Source: Pseudomonas fragi (GTDB taxonomy: Bacteria; Pseudomonadota; Gammaproteobacteria; Pseudomonadales; Pseudomonadaceae). From it: a stretch of DNA of 64,000 bases. This document shows, in pieces, positions 33,694 through 43,756 of the stretch. Both the position numbers and the translations under genes were made by a program. How positions within the stretch are numbered: position 1 is the first letter of the stretch; the number at the start of each line of letters is the position of its first letter. The notes below the pieces were generated by a model that saw nothing but the letters and a program-made list of their open reading frames with translations, was not told where the DNA came from and ran no database searches. Location: contig NZ_NQKQ01000005.1 of assembly GCF_002269505.1 (NCBI RefSeq), positions 1 to 64,000 of the forward strand. The letters run 5' to 3'.

Positions 33694-34953
33694 ATGGCAA
33701 ATGTGCAAAGCGGCAAAATGATCGTCGGCCTCGATATCGGCACCTCCAAGGTGGTTGCGCTGGTAGGCGAGGTCGGTGAAGACGGCACGATCGAAATCGT
33801 CGGTATTGGCACGCACCCGTCCCGTGGCCTGAAGAAAGGCGTGGTGGTGAACATCGAGTCCACCGTGCAATCGATCCAGCGCGCCATCGAAGAAGCGCAG
33901 CTGATGGCCGGTTGCCGGATTCACTCGGCGTTTGTCGGCGTTGCCGGCAACCACATTCGCAGCCTGAATTCCCACGGCATCGTGGCGATTCGTGATCGTG
34001 AAGTCAGCACTGCCGACCTTGAGCGCGTCCTCGACGCCGCCCAGGCTGTCGCGATCCCGGCTGATCAGCGTGTGCTGCACACCCTGGCGCAGGACTATGT
34101 GATCGACAACCAGGAAGGCGTACGTGAGCCACTGGGCATGTCGGGCGTACGTCTGGAAGCCAAGGTGCACGTAGTGACCTGCGCCGTGAATGCCGCACAG
34201 AACATCGAGAAGTGCGTACGCCGCTGCGGCCTTGAGGTGGACGACATCATCCTTGAGCAACTGGCGTCGGCCTACTCGGTACTGACCGATGACGAAAAAG
34301 AGCTGGGCGTTTGCCTGGTTGATATCGGCGGCGGTACCACCGACATCGCGATCTTCACCGAAGGCGCGATTCGCCATACGGCAGTGATCCCGATCGCGGG
34401 TGACCAGGTGACCAACGACATCGCCATGGCGCTGCGTACACCGACCCAATATGCCGAAGAAATCAAGATTCGTTACGCCTGTGCCCTGGCCAAACTGGCC
34501 GGTGCCGGCGAAACCATCAAGGTGCCAAGCGTGGGTGATCGCCCACCGCGTGAACTGTCCCGTCAGGCCCTGGCCGAAGTGGTCGAGCCGCGTTACGACG
34601 AACTGTTCACCCTGATTCAGGCCGAGCTGCGTCGCAGCGGTTACGAAGACCTGATCCCGGCGGGCATCGTGTTGACCGGTGGTACTTCAAAGATGGAAGG
34701 CGCGGTCGAGTTGGCCGAAGAGATCTTCCACATGCCGGTCCGTCTGGGTGTGCCGCACAGTTTCAAGGGCTTGACCGACGTTGTGCGCAATCCGATTTAT
34801 TCCACCGCTGTGGGCTTGTTGTTGTACGGGCTGCAAAAGCAGTCAGACGGTATTTCGATATCGGGTATCAGCAACCGCGACAACTACAGCAGTGAAGAAC
34901 AAAAAGCCCCTGTGCTTGAGCGCCTCAAGCGCTGGGTACAGGGCAACTTTTAA
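33694..34953 (+). CDS. ftsA: Cell division protein FtsA
   Basis: A 419-residue actin-like ATPase that anchors FtsZ to the membrane. It has MIVGLDIGTSKVVALVGEV (phosphate 1), the FtsA-specific 1C domain (GIGTHPSRGLKKGVVVNIES), CLVDIGGGTTDIAIF (phosphate 2) and IVLTGGTSKMEGAVELAEE (adenosine). The C-terminal amphipathic targeting helix is LERLKRWVQGNF. The ribosome site is AGAAGAGG. Confidence 0.97.
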   Translation: MANVQSGKMIVGLDIGTSKVVALVGEVGEDGTIEIVGIGTHPSRGLKKGVVVNIESTVQSIQRAIEEAQLMAGCRIHSAFVGVAGNHIRSLNSHGIVAIRDREVSTADLERVLDAAQAVAIPADQRVLHTLAQDYVIDNQEGVREPLGMSGVRLEAKVHVVTCAVNAAQNIEKCVRRCGLEVDDIILEQLASAYSVLTDDEKELGVCLVDIGGGTTDIAIFTEGAIRHTAVIPIAGDQVTNDIAMALRTPTQYAEEIKIRYACALAKLAGAGETIKVPSVGDRPPRELSRQALAEVVEPRYDELFTLIQAELRRSGYEDLIPAGIVLTGGTSKMEGAVELAEEIFHMPVRLGVPHSFKGLTDVVRNPIYSTAVGLLLYGLQKQSDGISISGISNRDNYSSEEQKAPVLERLKRWVQGNF

Positions 34954-35026
34954 AGCTTGAGCTGTAAACAGATTCAAAGCGGTAGAAGTAGGCGAAAAAA
35001 ACTAGAGAAATGAAAGGAGAGGGACC

Positions 35027-36241
35027 ATGTTCGAACTCGTAGACAACATCCCGCAAAGCCCGGTAATCAAAGTTATCGGTGTTGGTGGTGGCGGTGGCAA
35101 TGCTGTTAACCACATGGTTAAGAGCAACATCGAAGGCGTGGAATTCATCTGCGCCAACACCGACGCACAAGCGCTGAAAAGCATTGGTGCGCGTACCATC
35201 CTGCAACTGGGCACTGGCGTGACCAAGGGCCTGGGTGCCGGCGCGAATCCTGAGGTCGGTCGTCAGGCCGCCCTGGAAGACCGCGAGCGCATCGCTGAAG
35301 TGTTGCAGGGCACCAATATGGTGTTCATCACCACGGGCATGGGCGGTGGTACCGGTACCGGTGCTGCGCCGATCATTGCCGAAGTGGCCAAGGAAATGGG
35401 CATCCTCACCGTTGCGGTGGTGACCCGTCCGTTCCCGTTCGAAGGTCGCAAGCGCATGCAGATCGCCGACGAAGGTATTCGTCTGCTGTCCGAAAGCGTC
35501 GATTCGTTGATCACGATTCCGAACGAAAAACTGCTCACCATCCTGGGCAAAGACGCCAGCCTGCTGTCGGCTTTCGCCAAGGCCGATGACGTACTGGCCG
35601 GTGCCGTTCGCGGTATCTCCGACATCATCAAGCGTCCGGGCATGATCAACGTCGACTTTGCCGACGTGCGTACCGTGATGAGCGAAATGGGCATGGCGAT
35701 GATGGGCACTGGCTGCGCCAGCGGTCCGAACCGTGCACGTGAGGCCACCGAAGCGGCCATTCGCAACCCGTTGCTTGAAGACGTGAACCTGGAAGGTGCT
35801 CGCGGCATCCTGGTGAACATCACCGCCGGCCCTGACCTGTCCCTGGGTGAGTACTCCGACGTGGGTAGCATCATCGAAGCTTTCGCTTCGGAGCACGCGA
35901 TGGTTAAGGTCGGTACTGTTATCGATCCGGACATGCGCGACGAGCTGCATGTCACCGTGGTTGCTACTGGTCTGGGTGCAAAAATCGAGAAGCCGGTCAA
36001 GGTTGTCGACAACACCCTGCAGTCTTCGTACGCAGCCTCCGCGGCACACAGCGCTCCTGTTCGTCAGGAAACCCGTACCGAGCGTCAGGAACAACCGGTG
36101 GTCAACTACCGCGACCTGGACCGCCCGACCGTGATGCGTAATCAGGCCCAGCAAGGCGCAACGACCGCTGCCAAGCTCAATCCGCAAGATGATCTGGATT
36201 ACCTGGACATCCCGGCTTTCCTGCGTCGTCAGGCTGATTAA
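35027..36241 (+). CDS. ftsZ: Cell division protein FtsZ
   Basis: This 404-residue tubulin-like GTPase forms the Z-ring. It has IGVGGGGGNAVNHMV, the GTP signature GGGTGTGAAP (residues ~105-114), the T7 synergy loop (NVDFADVRTVMSEMG) and a variable linker rich in Gln/Arg/Thr (~318-385). The conserved C-terminal peptide LDYLDIPAFLRRQAD binds FtsA, ZipA and ZapD. An AAAGGAG ribosome site precedes the start. The 73-base spacer after ftsA may hold a local promoter, but no clear boxes are seen. Confidence 0.98.
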   Translation: MFELVDNIPQSPVIKVIGVGGGGGNAVNHMVKSNIEGVEFICANTDAQALKSIGARTILQLGTGVTKGLGAGANPEVGRQAALEDRERIAEVLQGTNMVFITTGMGGGTGTGAAPIIAEVAKEMGILTVAVVTRPFPFEGRKRMQIADEGIRLLSESVDSLITIPNEKLLTILGKDASLLSAFAKADDVLAGAVRGISDIIKRPGMINVDFADVRTVMSEMGMAMMGTGCASGPNRAREATEAAIRNPLLEDVNLEGARGILVNITAGPDLSLGEYSDVGSIIEAFASEHAMVKVGTVIDPDMRDELHVTVVATGLGAKIEKPVKVVDNTLQSSYAASAAHSAPVRQETRTERQEQPVVNYRDLDRPTVMRNQAQQGATTAAKLNPQDDLDYLDIPAFLRRQAD

Positions 36242-36317
36242 TGAAATCAATCAGGGGGATTAAGGTGATTGGTGTTCAGCAAAGGCTCGGTCTGCTATTA
36301 TCGCCAGCCTTTGTTGA

Positions 36318-37265
<948 letters not shown>

Positions 37266-37290
37266 GTAAAACTTCTTTCTCTAGTTTTTG

Positions 37291-37317
37291 AAGGCCACCC
37301 CCGGGTGGCCTTTTTTT
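37291..37317. terminator. Terminator after lpxC
   Basis: AGGCCACCC and GGGTGGCCT pair around CC, followed by TTTTTTT. The T run overlaps the stop codon of the convergent diguanylate cyclase gene. Confidence 0.9.
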
Positions 37318-38860
37318 ATGGCCCGGTTTTGGGCTTCAGTGCATTGAGGCCGGTCTCGTTGATATCCATCACCCGGTTGCGGCCACGCTTCTTGGCCTGG
37401 TAAAGCGCCTTGTCGGCAGTGCTGAGCAGTTCTTCCTGGGAGTCGCCGGGTTTGGCATAGCGAGTACAGGCACCCAGGCTGACGGTGAGCTTTGTGGTTG
37501 CCGGGTTGACAGGCTCCATCTGCTCGACCGCCGCTCGGATTTTTTCCGCGAGCAGGCGCGTGCCTGCTGCGTCGGTTTCGGTCAGCACCACCGCGAACTC
37601 CTCGCCGCCATAACGGGCCGCGAGGTCGGCAGGGCGCCGCACGTTGGCCTTGATGACCTGGGCAACCTGACGCAGGGCCTCATCCCCGGCCTGATGGCCA
37701 TAGGCATCGTTGAAGGGCTTGAACTGGTCGATGTCAATCATGATCAGCGACAGCGGTGCGCCTGTGCGTTGTGCCCGGCGCCATTCCAGATCCAGGGTCC
37801 TGTCGAGCATGCGCCGGTTGGCCAGCCCGGTCAGCGGGTCGGTGGAGGCGAGGGCGGCCAGTTCGTGTTCGGCGCGCTGACGCAGGCGTAGCTCGCGAAC
37901 CAGCAGCCAGGTCAGCCACAACAAGCCCAGGCACAGCAGCAGGGTTGCGCTGCCGATCAACAGCGCCGTGTGCCGCCAGTTACTGAAGATATGCTCGGTG
38001 GACAAAGCCACTACCACCAGCAAGGGCAGCTCGCTGACCTGGGCGAAGTTGTAGAGGCGCTGCAGATGATAGATGCCGGACAGGGCAGTGAAGCTGCCGT
38101 AGCGTTCGGTCAGAAAACGCAGGAAGATCGGCGTGTGCCCCAGGTCCTGGCCGGTATAGAACATGGTGGTGGTCGGGTACTGGATCAGCATGATGCCTTC
38201 GCTGCTGACCAGGCTGATGTTGCCGGTAGGCCCCAGGTCCAGGCCGCGAAACAGGTTTTGAAAGTAGCTCATCTTCATCAAGGCCACGGCGACGCCGCCA
38301 AACCTGCCGTCCGGTGTGTTGATCCTGCGGCTCAGCACCAGGCTCCAGTCATTGGGGGTATCGCTGGCAGGCAAGGGGCGGCTGATAAAGATGCCTTCGT
38401 TTTGCGCCTTGAGGTGAACCTTGAACCAGGGCTGTTGGCGAGCGTTGTTGAGCAGGGGGGCGACCGGGCGAGAGCCGGCAATCACCTTGCCTTCGGCATC
38501 CAGCACATAAAAGCCGGCATTGGACGGTGCCTCGGCCGCTCTGTCGAAGAGCAGGGGTTGTTGCGTCTGTGGCGAGAGCGAGGCCAGTGCCTGGCTTTGC
38601 ACCAGGCTGACCAGGCTGTTGAGCGCCGAGTCGTAGATGGAAATGGTATTGCGGATATCACGGCTGATCAGCTGCACGATATTCAAGGCAGAGCGTGCCG
38701 CATCATTTTCGGTATTGCGGTATTCCCTGACCAGCAGATAGCCAACGATGCTCAGAATGGCAACCACCGACAACACGCTGGCCCAGACCAGCATGCGGCG
38801 GGTGATAACCGGTGTGCGCAGATGATATTTAATGGCTTGACCCTCTGAAGAAAAAACCAT
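37316..38860 (-). CDS. Membrane diguanylate cyclase with Cache sensor (copy 1)
   Basis: This 514-residue protein has an N-terminal membrane helix (VWASVLSVVAILSIVGYLLV), a periplasmic double-Cache-like sensor (residues ~45-285, with GFYVLDAEGKVIAGSRPV and WSLVLSRRINTPDGRFGGVAVALM), a second helix and a GGDEF domain. The active site reads RYGGEEF and the upstream RPAD is an intact RxxD product-inhibition site, so it should make c-di-GMP and be feedback controlled. ATG 38860 is preferred, with GAAAGG 10 bases upstream. ATG 38878 has no ribosome site. It is a tandem paralogue of the next gene. The ligand is unknown. Confidence 0.88.
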   Translation of the reverse strand: MVFSSEGQAIKYHLRTPVITRRMLVWASVLSVVAILSIVGYLLVREYRNTENDAARSALNIVQLISRDIRNTISIYDSALNSLVSLVQSQALASLSPQTQQPLLFDRAAEAPSNAGFYVLDAEGKVIAGSRPVAPLLNNARQQPWFKVHLKAQNEGIFISRPLPASDTPNDWSLVLSRRINTPDGRFGGVAVALMKMSYFQNLFRGLDLGPTGNISLVSSEGIMLIQYPTTTMFYTGQDLGHTPIFLRFLTERYGSFTALSGIYHLQRLYNFAQVSELPLLVVVALSTEHIFSNWRHTALLIGSATLLLCLGLLWLTWLLVRELRLRQRAEHELAALASTDPLTGLANRRMLDRTLDLEWRRAQRTGAPLSLIMIDIDQFKPFNDAYGHQAGDEALRQVAQVIKANVRRPADLAARYGGEEFAVVLTETDAAGTRLLAEKIRAAVEQMEPVNPATTKLTVSLGACTRYAKPGDSQEELLSTADKALYQAKKRGRNRVMDINETGLNALKPKTGP

Positions 38861-38895
38861 GCACCACGGGCCTTTCATTCAAGGCTGACACTCAC

Positions 38896-40389
38896 TCAGG
38901 ACAACTCTGTAGCACTGATGACGCAATTGCGCCCGGCCTTCTTGGCTTGATACAGGGCCTGATCGGCGCTGTTGATCAAGTCTGCAAGCTGGTCGCCAGG
39001 TTTCACCAGGCGGGTACTGACCCCCATGCTGGTGGTGATCTGCCGATGGCCGGGCGATAACGGCTGTAATTGCTCGACGGCCTGGCGGATGCTCTGCGCG
39101 AGGTTGTATGCGCCACTGGCATCGGTATCGCTCAGCACTACTGCAAACTCTTCGCCACCATAACGGGCCGCCAGATCGGTGGAGCGGTGCATGCAGTGTT
39201 TGATTGTCTGCGCCACACGTTTCAGGGCCTCGTCACCGTCCTGATGACCATAGGTGTCGTTGAAGTTTTTGAAATGGTCAATATCAAACATGATCAGCGA
39301 TAACGGCTTGCCAGAACGCTGCGCCCGCCGCCATTCCTGTTCCAGCACCTGGTCCAGCTTGCGCCGGTTGGCCAGCCCGGTCAGCGGATCGGTGGTTGCC
39401 AGCGCCTCAAGCTGGCGCTCGGCACGTTGACGCAAATGCAATTCACGGCCCAGCAGCCAGGTGAGTACAAGCAGGGCACTGCACAACAGAAGCGTACCGA
39501 TACCGACCAAAATGGCGTTGCGCCGCCAGGCGCTGAACACATCTTCAGTGGCCAGTGAGACCACCACAATCAACGGCAGGTCACCGACCTCGGAAAAATT
39601 GTATAGCCGCTCTTCGCCGTCAATGCTGGAGAGGGCGATAAAACTACCTCTGTGTTCTTGCAGAAAACGGACAAACACGGGGTTGTTGCTCAGGTTGGTG
39701 TGCGCGTCGGCGGATGCCGGTTCGGGATGCTGGGTCAGTGGCGTGCCATCGGTACTGATCAGGCGGATAAACCCGTGGGGTTCCAGGTCGAGCCTCTGGA
39801 ACAGGGTCTTGAAATAATCCAGCTGCATCTGCGCCACGGCGACGCCGAGAAAGCTGCCATCGGGCCCGGAAATCCGCCGGCTGAAGCTGATGCAACACGT
39901 GCCCTTGTTTTCGGCCGAGGGAAACGGGTGAGAGATAAACAGCTTGTTGCTGGCCGAATCACGGTGTTCGATAAAACTTGGCCAGTGGCTGAAGTTCTCC
40001 TTGGGGGTAACTTCAGTGCGGGAGTCGGCCACCAGGTCGCCTTGCGCATTGAGCAGGTAAAAGCCGCCATTGGCCGGGGTCTGTTCGGCTTTGTCGAACA
40101 ACAGCATATGCTGCAGCGCCAGGGATACACTGTTCAGGTCACTGCGTTTGGATACGTCGATCAGTGCGTTGAGCGCCGAGTCGTAGAGGTTTACCGTGTT
40201 TTGAACGTCTCGTCCGACCAGTTGCACGATATTGAGTGAAGTGCGGATGGCAGCCAGTTCAGCGGTGCGGTGTTCGCGTACCAGCAGGTAGCTGACGATG
40301 CTCAGAATGGCAATGATTGAAACGGTTGTGGCGCCGATCAGCAGGCGTAGGGTAAGCACGTTATTGCGCAAGATATGCTTGATGGCCAT
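38896..40389 (-). CDS. Membrane diguanylate cyclase with Cache sensor (copy 2)
   Basis: This 497-residue protein has the same layout as the neighbour at 37316-38860. A membrane helix (IIAILSIVSYLLVREHR) is followed by a periplasmic Cache-like sensor (GGFYLLNAQGDLVADSR, ISGPDGSFLGVAVAQM), a second helix and a GGDEF domain with RYGGEEF and an RSTD inhibition site. Catalytic residues are intact. The shared LSIVxYLLVRE and NDTYGHQDGDEAL-type segments point to gene duplication. The sensor halves have diverged most. ATG 40389 follows a weak GCGAG site. The genes lie 35 bases apart, so they may be co-transcribed. Confidence 0.88.
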   Translation of the reverse strand: MAIKHILRNNVLTLRLLIGATTVSIIAILSIVSYLLVREHRTAELAAIRTSLNIVQLVGRDVQNTVNLYDSALNALIDVSKRSDLNSVSLALQHMLLFDKAEQTPANGGFYLLNAQGDLVADSRTEVTPKENFSHWPSFIEHRDSASNKLFISHPFPSAENKGTCCISFSRRISGPDGSFLGVAVAQMQLDYFKTLFQRLDLEPHGFIRLISTDGTPLTQHPEPASADAHTNLSNNPVFVRFLQEHRGSFIALSSIDGEERLYNFSEVGDLPLIVVVSLATEDVFSAWRRNAILVGIGTLLLCSALLVLTWLLGRELHLRQRAERQLEALATTDPLTGLANRRKLDQVLEQEWRRAQRSGKPLSLIMFDIDHFKNFNDTYGHQDGDEALKRVAQTIKHCMHRSTDLAARYGGEEFAVVLSDTDASGAYNLAQSIRQAVEQLQPLSPGHRQITTSMGVSTRLVKPGDQLADLINSADQALYQAKKAGRNCVISATELS

Positions 40390-40438
40390 GCTCGCTGTCG
40401 CTCTGGGTGCAGCCCCATAAAATGAACGCAATCATATG

Positions 40439-40466
40439 AAAAGGCCAGCTTAAAAGCTGGCCCTTT
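40439..40466 (-). terminator. Terminator of the OprD-family porin gene
   Basis: On the minus strand, GGCCAGCTT pairs with AAGCTGGCC around TT, followed by TTTTC. Confidence 0.8.
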
Positions 40467-40475
40467 GATCATGGA

Positions 40476-41795
40476 TTAGAACACATCAATAGGATAGTCG
40501 ACGATCACCCGGTACTCATCAACATCGTTGTCCACGCTCTGGTACGCGGTGTTGCCGCGGTTGGTAGCCCAGCGCAGGGTCACTGCCAGATCCTTGGCCT
40601 TACCTTCCTGGATCACGTATTTGAGGCCCAGGTCACGTTCCCAGTGATGGGCATTCTTGCCCTCGGGGTTGTACCAGTTGCTGTAGCCGATGCTGTTGGG
40701 GTCGGCCTTGGTCAGGTCCAGCTCACCGCGTGAGTACGACGCACTGGCCGTGAGGCCGGCGATGCCGAGGCCGGCAAAGTCATACTCGTATTGCAGCTTC
40801 CAGGAGCGCTCGTTCGGGCCGTTGAAGTCCGAGTACTGCTGGGAGTTGTCCAGATATACGCTGTCGCCCTGATAGATATAGTCAAAGGGCGTATTGCCGT
40901 TGACCCGCTGGTACACCGCCGTCACCTTGTGACCGTCGATGCCGAGGGCCAGGTGCAGGCTGAAGGTGTTGTTGTCGATATCCCCCAGCAGCGCTTTGCC
41001 GGTGTCCTGGGTGTGATAGAAGTGCAGGCCGGGGTTGAGGGTGATGCCCTCGCTCAGATCCCAGGTGTAGTCAAAGTCGTAGTAGTACTGGTTCCAGATA
41101 TCCTGCAACTGGGCGGCGTAGAGGTTGCTGGTGATCTCCGGTATGCCGCTCCAGGAGGCTCCGGCCCAGGTGATGTGCTTGCTGCTCTGGTCGCCCAGGT
41201 CACCGTAGGTGGTGGTCAGGCGGCGCATGCCACTCTGGTTATAGGGCTTGTCGAAACTGACCTGGCCACCCTCGAACATCCAGCCTTCGAAGCTGGTGTT
41301 GGTCAGGCTGACACCGCGAAAGGTCTGCGGCAGCATGCGGGTTTCACCGCCAGCTATCACCGGATTGGTGAGGAACATGTCGCCTGCTTTCAATACCGTA
41401 TCAAACGCGCGCATTTTCAGCGCGGCACCGGCGGACGAAAAGGCCGCAGGCGCTTTGCCGTTGCCATCACTGACCGGCAGGATGCTGCTGCCATCTGTGC
41501 CGCCACCGCCGTCGAGTTTGAGCCCGAGCAAGCCGTAGGCGTCCAGGCCGAAACCGACCGTGCCCTGGGTGAAGCCCGATTCGAACTTGCCGATAAAGCC
41601 CTGGCCCCATTCCTTGCTGTCATCGGCATGGGGGCTGCGGATATCGTGGTTCATATAGTAGTTGCGGGCGTGGATTTTAAGGCTGGAGCCTTCGATAAAA
41701 CCGTCTTTGCTCGCTTCTTCATCCGCGTGGGCGAAGGTGGGGATCGTTGCAGCCAGGGCAATGAATAACGGACTGAGTTTGAGTGATGTCTTCAC
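40476..41795 (-). CDS. OprD-family outer-membrane porin
   Basis: This 439-residue protein has a Sec signal peptide (residues 1-~25, ending TFAHA) and then [21 protein letters not shown], the standard start of OprD-family barrels. Later segments [26 protein letters not shown] and [26 protein letters not shown] also fit. The protein ends in Phe (PIDVF), as beta-barrel proteins usually do. OprD-family channels take up amino acids, aromatic acids or other carboxylates. The substrate cannot be read from sequence. The start is GTG 41795 with AAGGAG ten bases upstream. Confidence 0.9.
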   Translation of the reverse strand: MKTSLKLSPLFIALAATIPTFAHADEEASKDGFIEGSSLKIHARNYYMNHDIRSPHADDSKEWGQGFIGKFESGFTQGTVGFGLDAYGLLGLKLDGGGGTDGSSILPVSDGNGKAPAAFSSAGAALKMRAFDTVLKAGDMFLTNPVIAGGETRMLPQTFRGVSLTNTSFEGWMFEGGQVSFDKPYNQSGMRRLTTTYGDLGDQSSKHITWAGASWSGIPEITSNLYAAQLQDIWNQYYYDFDYTWDLSEGITLNPGLHFYHTQDTGKALLGDIDNNTFSLHLALGIDGHKVTAVYQRVNGNTPFDYIYQGDSVYLDNSQQYSDFNGPNERSWKLQYEYDFAGLGIAGLTASASYSRGELDLTKADPNSIGYSNWYNPEGKNAHHWERDLGLKYVIQEGKAKDLAVTLRWATNRGNTAYQSVDNDVDEYRVIVDYPIDVF

Positions 41796-41888
41796 CAGTT
41801 TGTTGCTCCTTGAGAGTGGCGGCAGTTGTTGTTTTCTTTGCAAATGCTGTTCTTGTTTGAGGACACGCCAGTGCCGGGCATGTTTTTT

Positions 41889-41925
41889 TAAAACAAAAAA
41901 AAGCCGCTATGATAGCGGCTTTTGA
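41889..41925 (-). terminator. Terminator of the small exported-protein gene
   Basis: On the minus strand, AAAGCCGCTAT pairs with ATAGCGGCTTT, followed by eight T residues. It sits about 60 bases after the 41986-42210 gene and before the porin start. Confidence 0.85.
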
Positions 41926-41985
41926 AACAATCAGTCACATGTGTAGGCCGTGACTGACTGGGTCGGGAAGTCTGCGGGTGTGCGA

Positions 41986-42210
41986 TCAGCTGTCTTGGGC
42001 ATCATTGCTGACGCTGGCTTTGGCCTGTTCAGGCTGCGGTTTTGCGTCGTTTTGATGGCGTGCTGTCTGCTCTGCCTGGTGCTGCTCAAACGTAGCTGCG
42101 CGGGCCGCATTTTGTGCGACGAAGGCAGGGGACTCTTCCGCCATGGCCAGGGGCGATAACAACAAAGACGACAAAACGAAAACGCTAGCCATACCCATAC
42201 TGCTGGACAT
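41986..42210 (-). CDS. Small exported protein of unknown function
   Basis: This 74-residue product has a signal peptide (residues 1-~25, SVFVLSSLLLSPLAMA with an AMA cleavage site). The mature part of about 48 residues is rich in Ala, Gln, Glu and His (QNAARAATFEQHQAEQTARHQ), is predicted helical, and ends in SVSNDAQDS. The start at 42210 has GAAGG eight bases upstream, and the gene has its own terminator. I do not recognise a named family. It lies between the porin and the sensor kinase genes, all on the minus strand but separated by terminators and gaps. Envelope stress or metal binding (two His) would be speculation. Confidence 0.6.
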   Translation of the reverse strand: MSSSMGMASVFVLSSLLLSPLAMAEESPAFVAQNAARAATFEQHQAEQTARHQNDAKPQPEQAKASVSNDAQDS

Positions 42211-42376
42211 TTCAAAGACCTTCTTGCTTAGCAAGTGCTGTGTGATGGGTTAAATCTATAGCGCCAGGCGGGGGCGAAAAAGCCATGTTTGCGACAAGGA
42301 CTTTTGCGTTTTGAGTAACAAATGCTCAGAGCAGCGGGCTAGACGCATAGCGGCTACAGGGCTACAGGTCTACAGG

Positions 42377-43756
42377 TCAAGCGGGCAAATACAACCCGAA
42401 CGTATTGCGCCCGCCGCCGCTGTGCACAAACACCTCACCGGCATGCATCTGTGCAATCGCCTTGACGATGGCCAACCCCAGGCCGTGGTTGGCGCCGCTG
42501 TTATGGCGAGCGGCGTCTACACGATAGAAACGCTCGAACAAATGCGGCAAATGCTCTTCAGCAATCGGCTGGCCCGGATTGCTGATGCTGATCATGGCTT
42601 GCCCGGCGGTTTGCTCGATCAGGACCTCGATCACTTGCCCGGCTTCGGTGTGCTGTACGGCATTGTTCAGCAAGTTGATCAGCGCCCGGCGCAGGTGCGC
42701 CTTCTCGATATTGACCCGGGCATCGCCGCTGACCCGCACTTCAACCCGCGCATCCTCAAGAATGAATTCTAGATACTCCAGGGTCGTCGCCACTTCGTCA
42801 GCCAGAGAGGCACTGGTCAGTTTGCTGGCCTTGCTGCCCTGGTCGGCGCTGGCCAGAAACAGCATGTCATTGATGATGCTGCGCAGCCGTTCCAGTTCTT
42901 CGAGGTTCGATTGCAACACCTCGAAGTAATGCTCGGCCGAGCGCCCGCGGGTCAACGCCACCTGGGTCTGGCCAATCAGGTTGGTCAGCGGCGAGCGCAG
43001 TTCATGGGCCACATCGGCATTGAATGATTCCAGCCGGGTCCATGCCTGCTCAACGCGGTCCAGGGTCGAGTTGAAGGCACTCACCAGTTGGTCCAGTTCC
43101 GGCGCCAGTGGTGCCAGGTGCAAACGCCCGGACAAGCGCGGCGGTGCGAGTTTTTGCGCTTCTTCGGACAGCTTGACCAGCGGTTTGAGGCCGATGCGCG
43201 CCACCCAGTAGCCGAGCAATGAGGCCAGCAGCACGCCGATGCTCGCCAGGCTGACCAACGCAATCAGCAGGTGGTGCTGGGTCTGGCGAAAGGTCTGGGT
43301 ATCGATGGCAATCAAGAAGCGCAGCGCCGGGCGCTGCTCCTTGGCTGGAATTTCGCTGATCAACACTTTGAACGGGTAAGCCTGGCCCGGCAAGTGCAAG
43401 TCCCGAACCCCCACAGGCCCCTGGGCAAATTTGCGCACGGCGGCCTCGGGGTTACCGTACTCATAGGCCGGGTCTGAACTGATTGCCCAAAACCGGATGC
43501 GTTTGTCCTCTTCGCTGAGCAGTTTGAGCTTGGCGCTCATCTTGGCCCAGTGCTCGGCGTTGCCGTAGCGATTGATCGATGATTCAAGCACGCTGTAACG
43601 GGCATCCAGCTCCGCTTCAGGCAGGCGGCCGATGCTTTTGTCGACCTGCTGGTACAAGGCCCCGCCGATCAGCACAAACACCAGCAACGCCACCAGGGCG
43701 AACATTGCGCTCAAGCGCATGGCGATGGAGTTCAGGGCCGCAGGGCGATTAAACAC
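42377..43756 (-). CDS. Sensor histidine kinase (CusS/heavy-metal-sensor type)
   Basis: A 459-residue membrane kinase. Two membrane helices (FALVALLVFVLIGGALY and LIALVSLASIGVLLASLLGYWV) bracket a periplasmic domain of about 130 residues. HAMP, the phospho-acceptor box (FNADVAHELRSPLTNLIGQ) and the ATPase boxes (NLLNNAVQHT, NPGQPI, GLGLAIVKAIAQMH) follow. It resembles CusS/IrlS-type sensors. GTG 43756 overlaps the regulator gene by eight bases and has GGAG seven bases upstream. ATG 43720 has no ribosome site. It is the last gene of the RND efflux unit and probably controls it. Confidence 0.88.
   Translation of the reverse strand: MFNRPAALNSIAMRLSAMFALVALLVFVLIGGALYQQVDKSIGRLPEAELDARYSVLESSINRYGNAEHWAKMSAKLKLLSEEDKRIRFWAISSDPAYEYGNPEAAVRKFAQGPVGVRDLHLPGQAYPFKVLISEIPAKEQRPALRFLIAIDTQTFRQTQHHLLIALVSLASIGVLLASLLGYWVARIGLKPLVKLSEEAQKLAPPRLSGRLHLAPLAPELDQLVSAFNSTLDRVEQAWTRLESFNADVAHELRSPLTNLIGQTQVALTRGRSAEHYFEVLQSNLEELERLRSIINDMLFLASADQGSKASKLTSASLADEVATTLEYLEFILEDARVEVRVSGDARVNIEKAHLRRALINLLNNAVQHTEAGQVIEVLIEQTAGQAMISISNPGQPIAEEHLPHLFERFYRVDAARHNSGANHGLGLAIVKAIAQMHAGEVFVHSGGGRNTFGLYLPA

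Noticed and set aside
38861..38878. Upstream ATG start for the first diguanylate cyclase
   Set aside because: No ribosome site, and the six extra residues are not shared with the paralogue. ATG 38860 was chosen instead.
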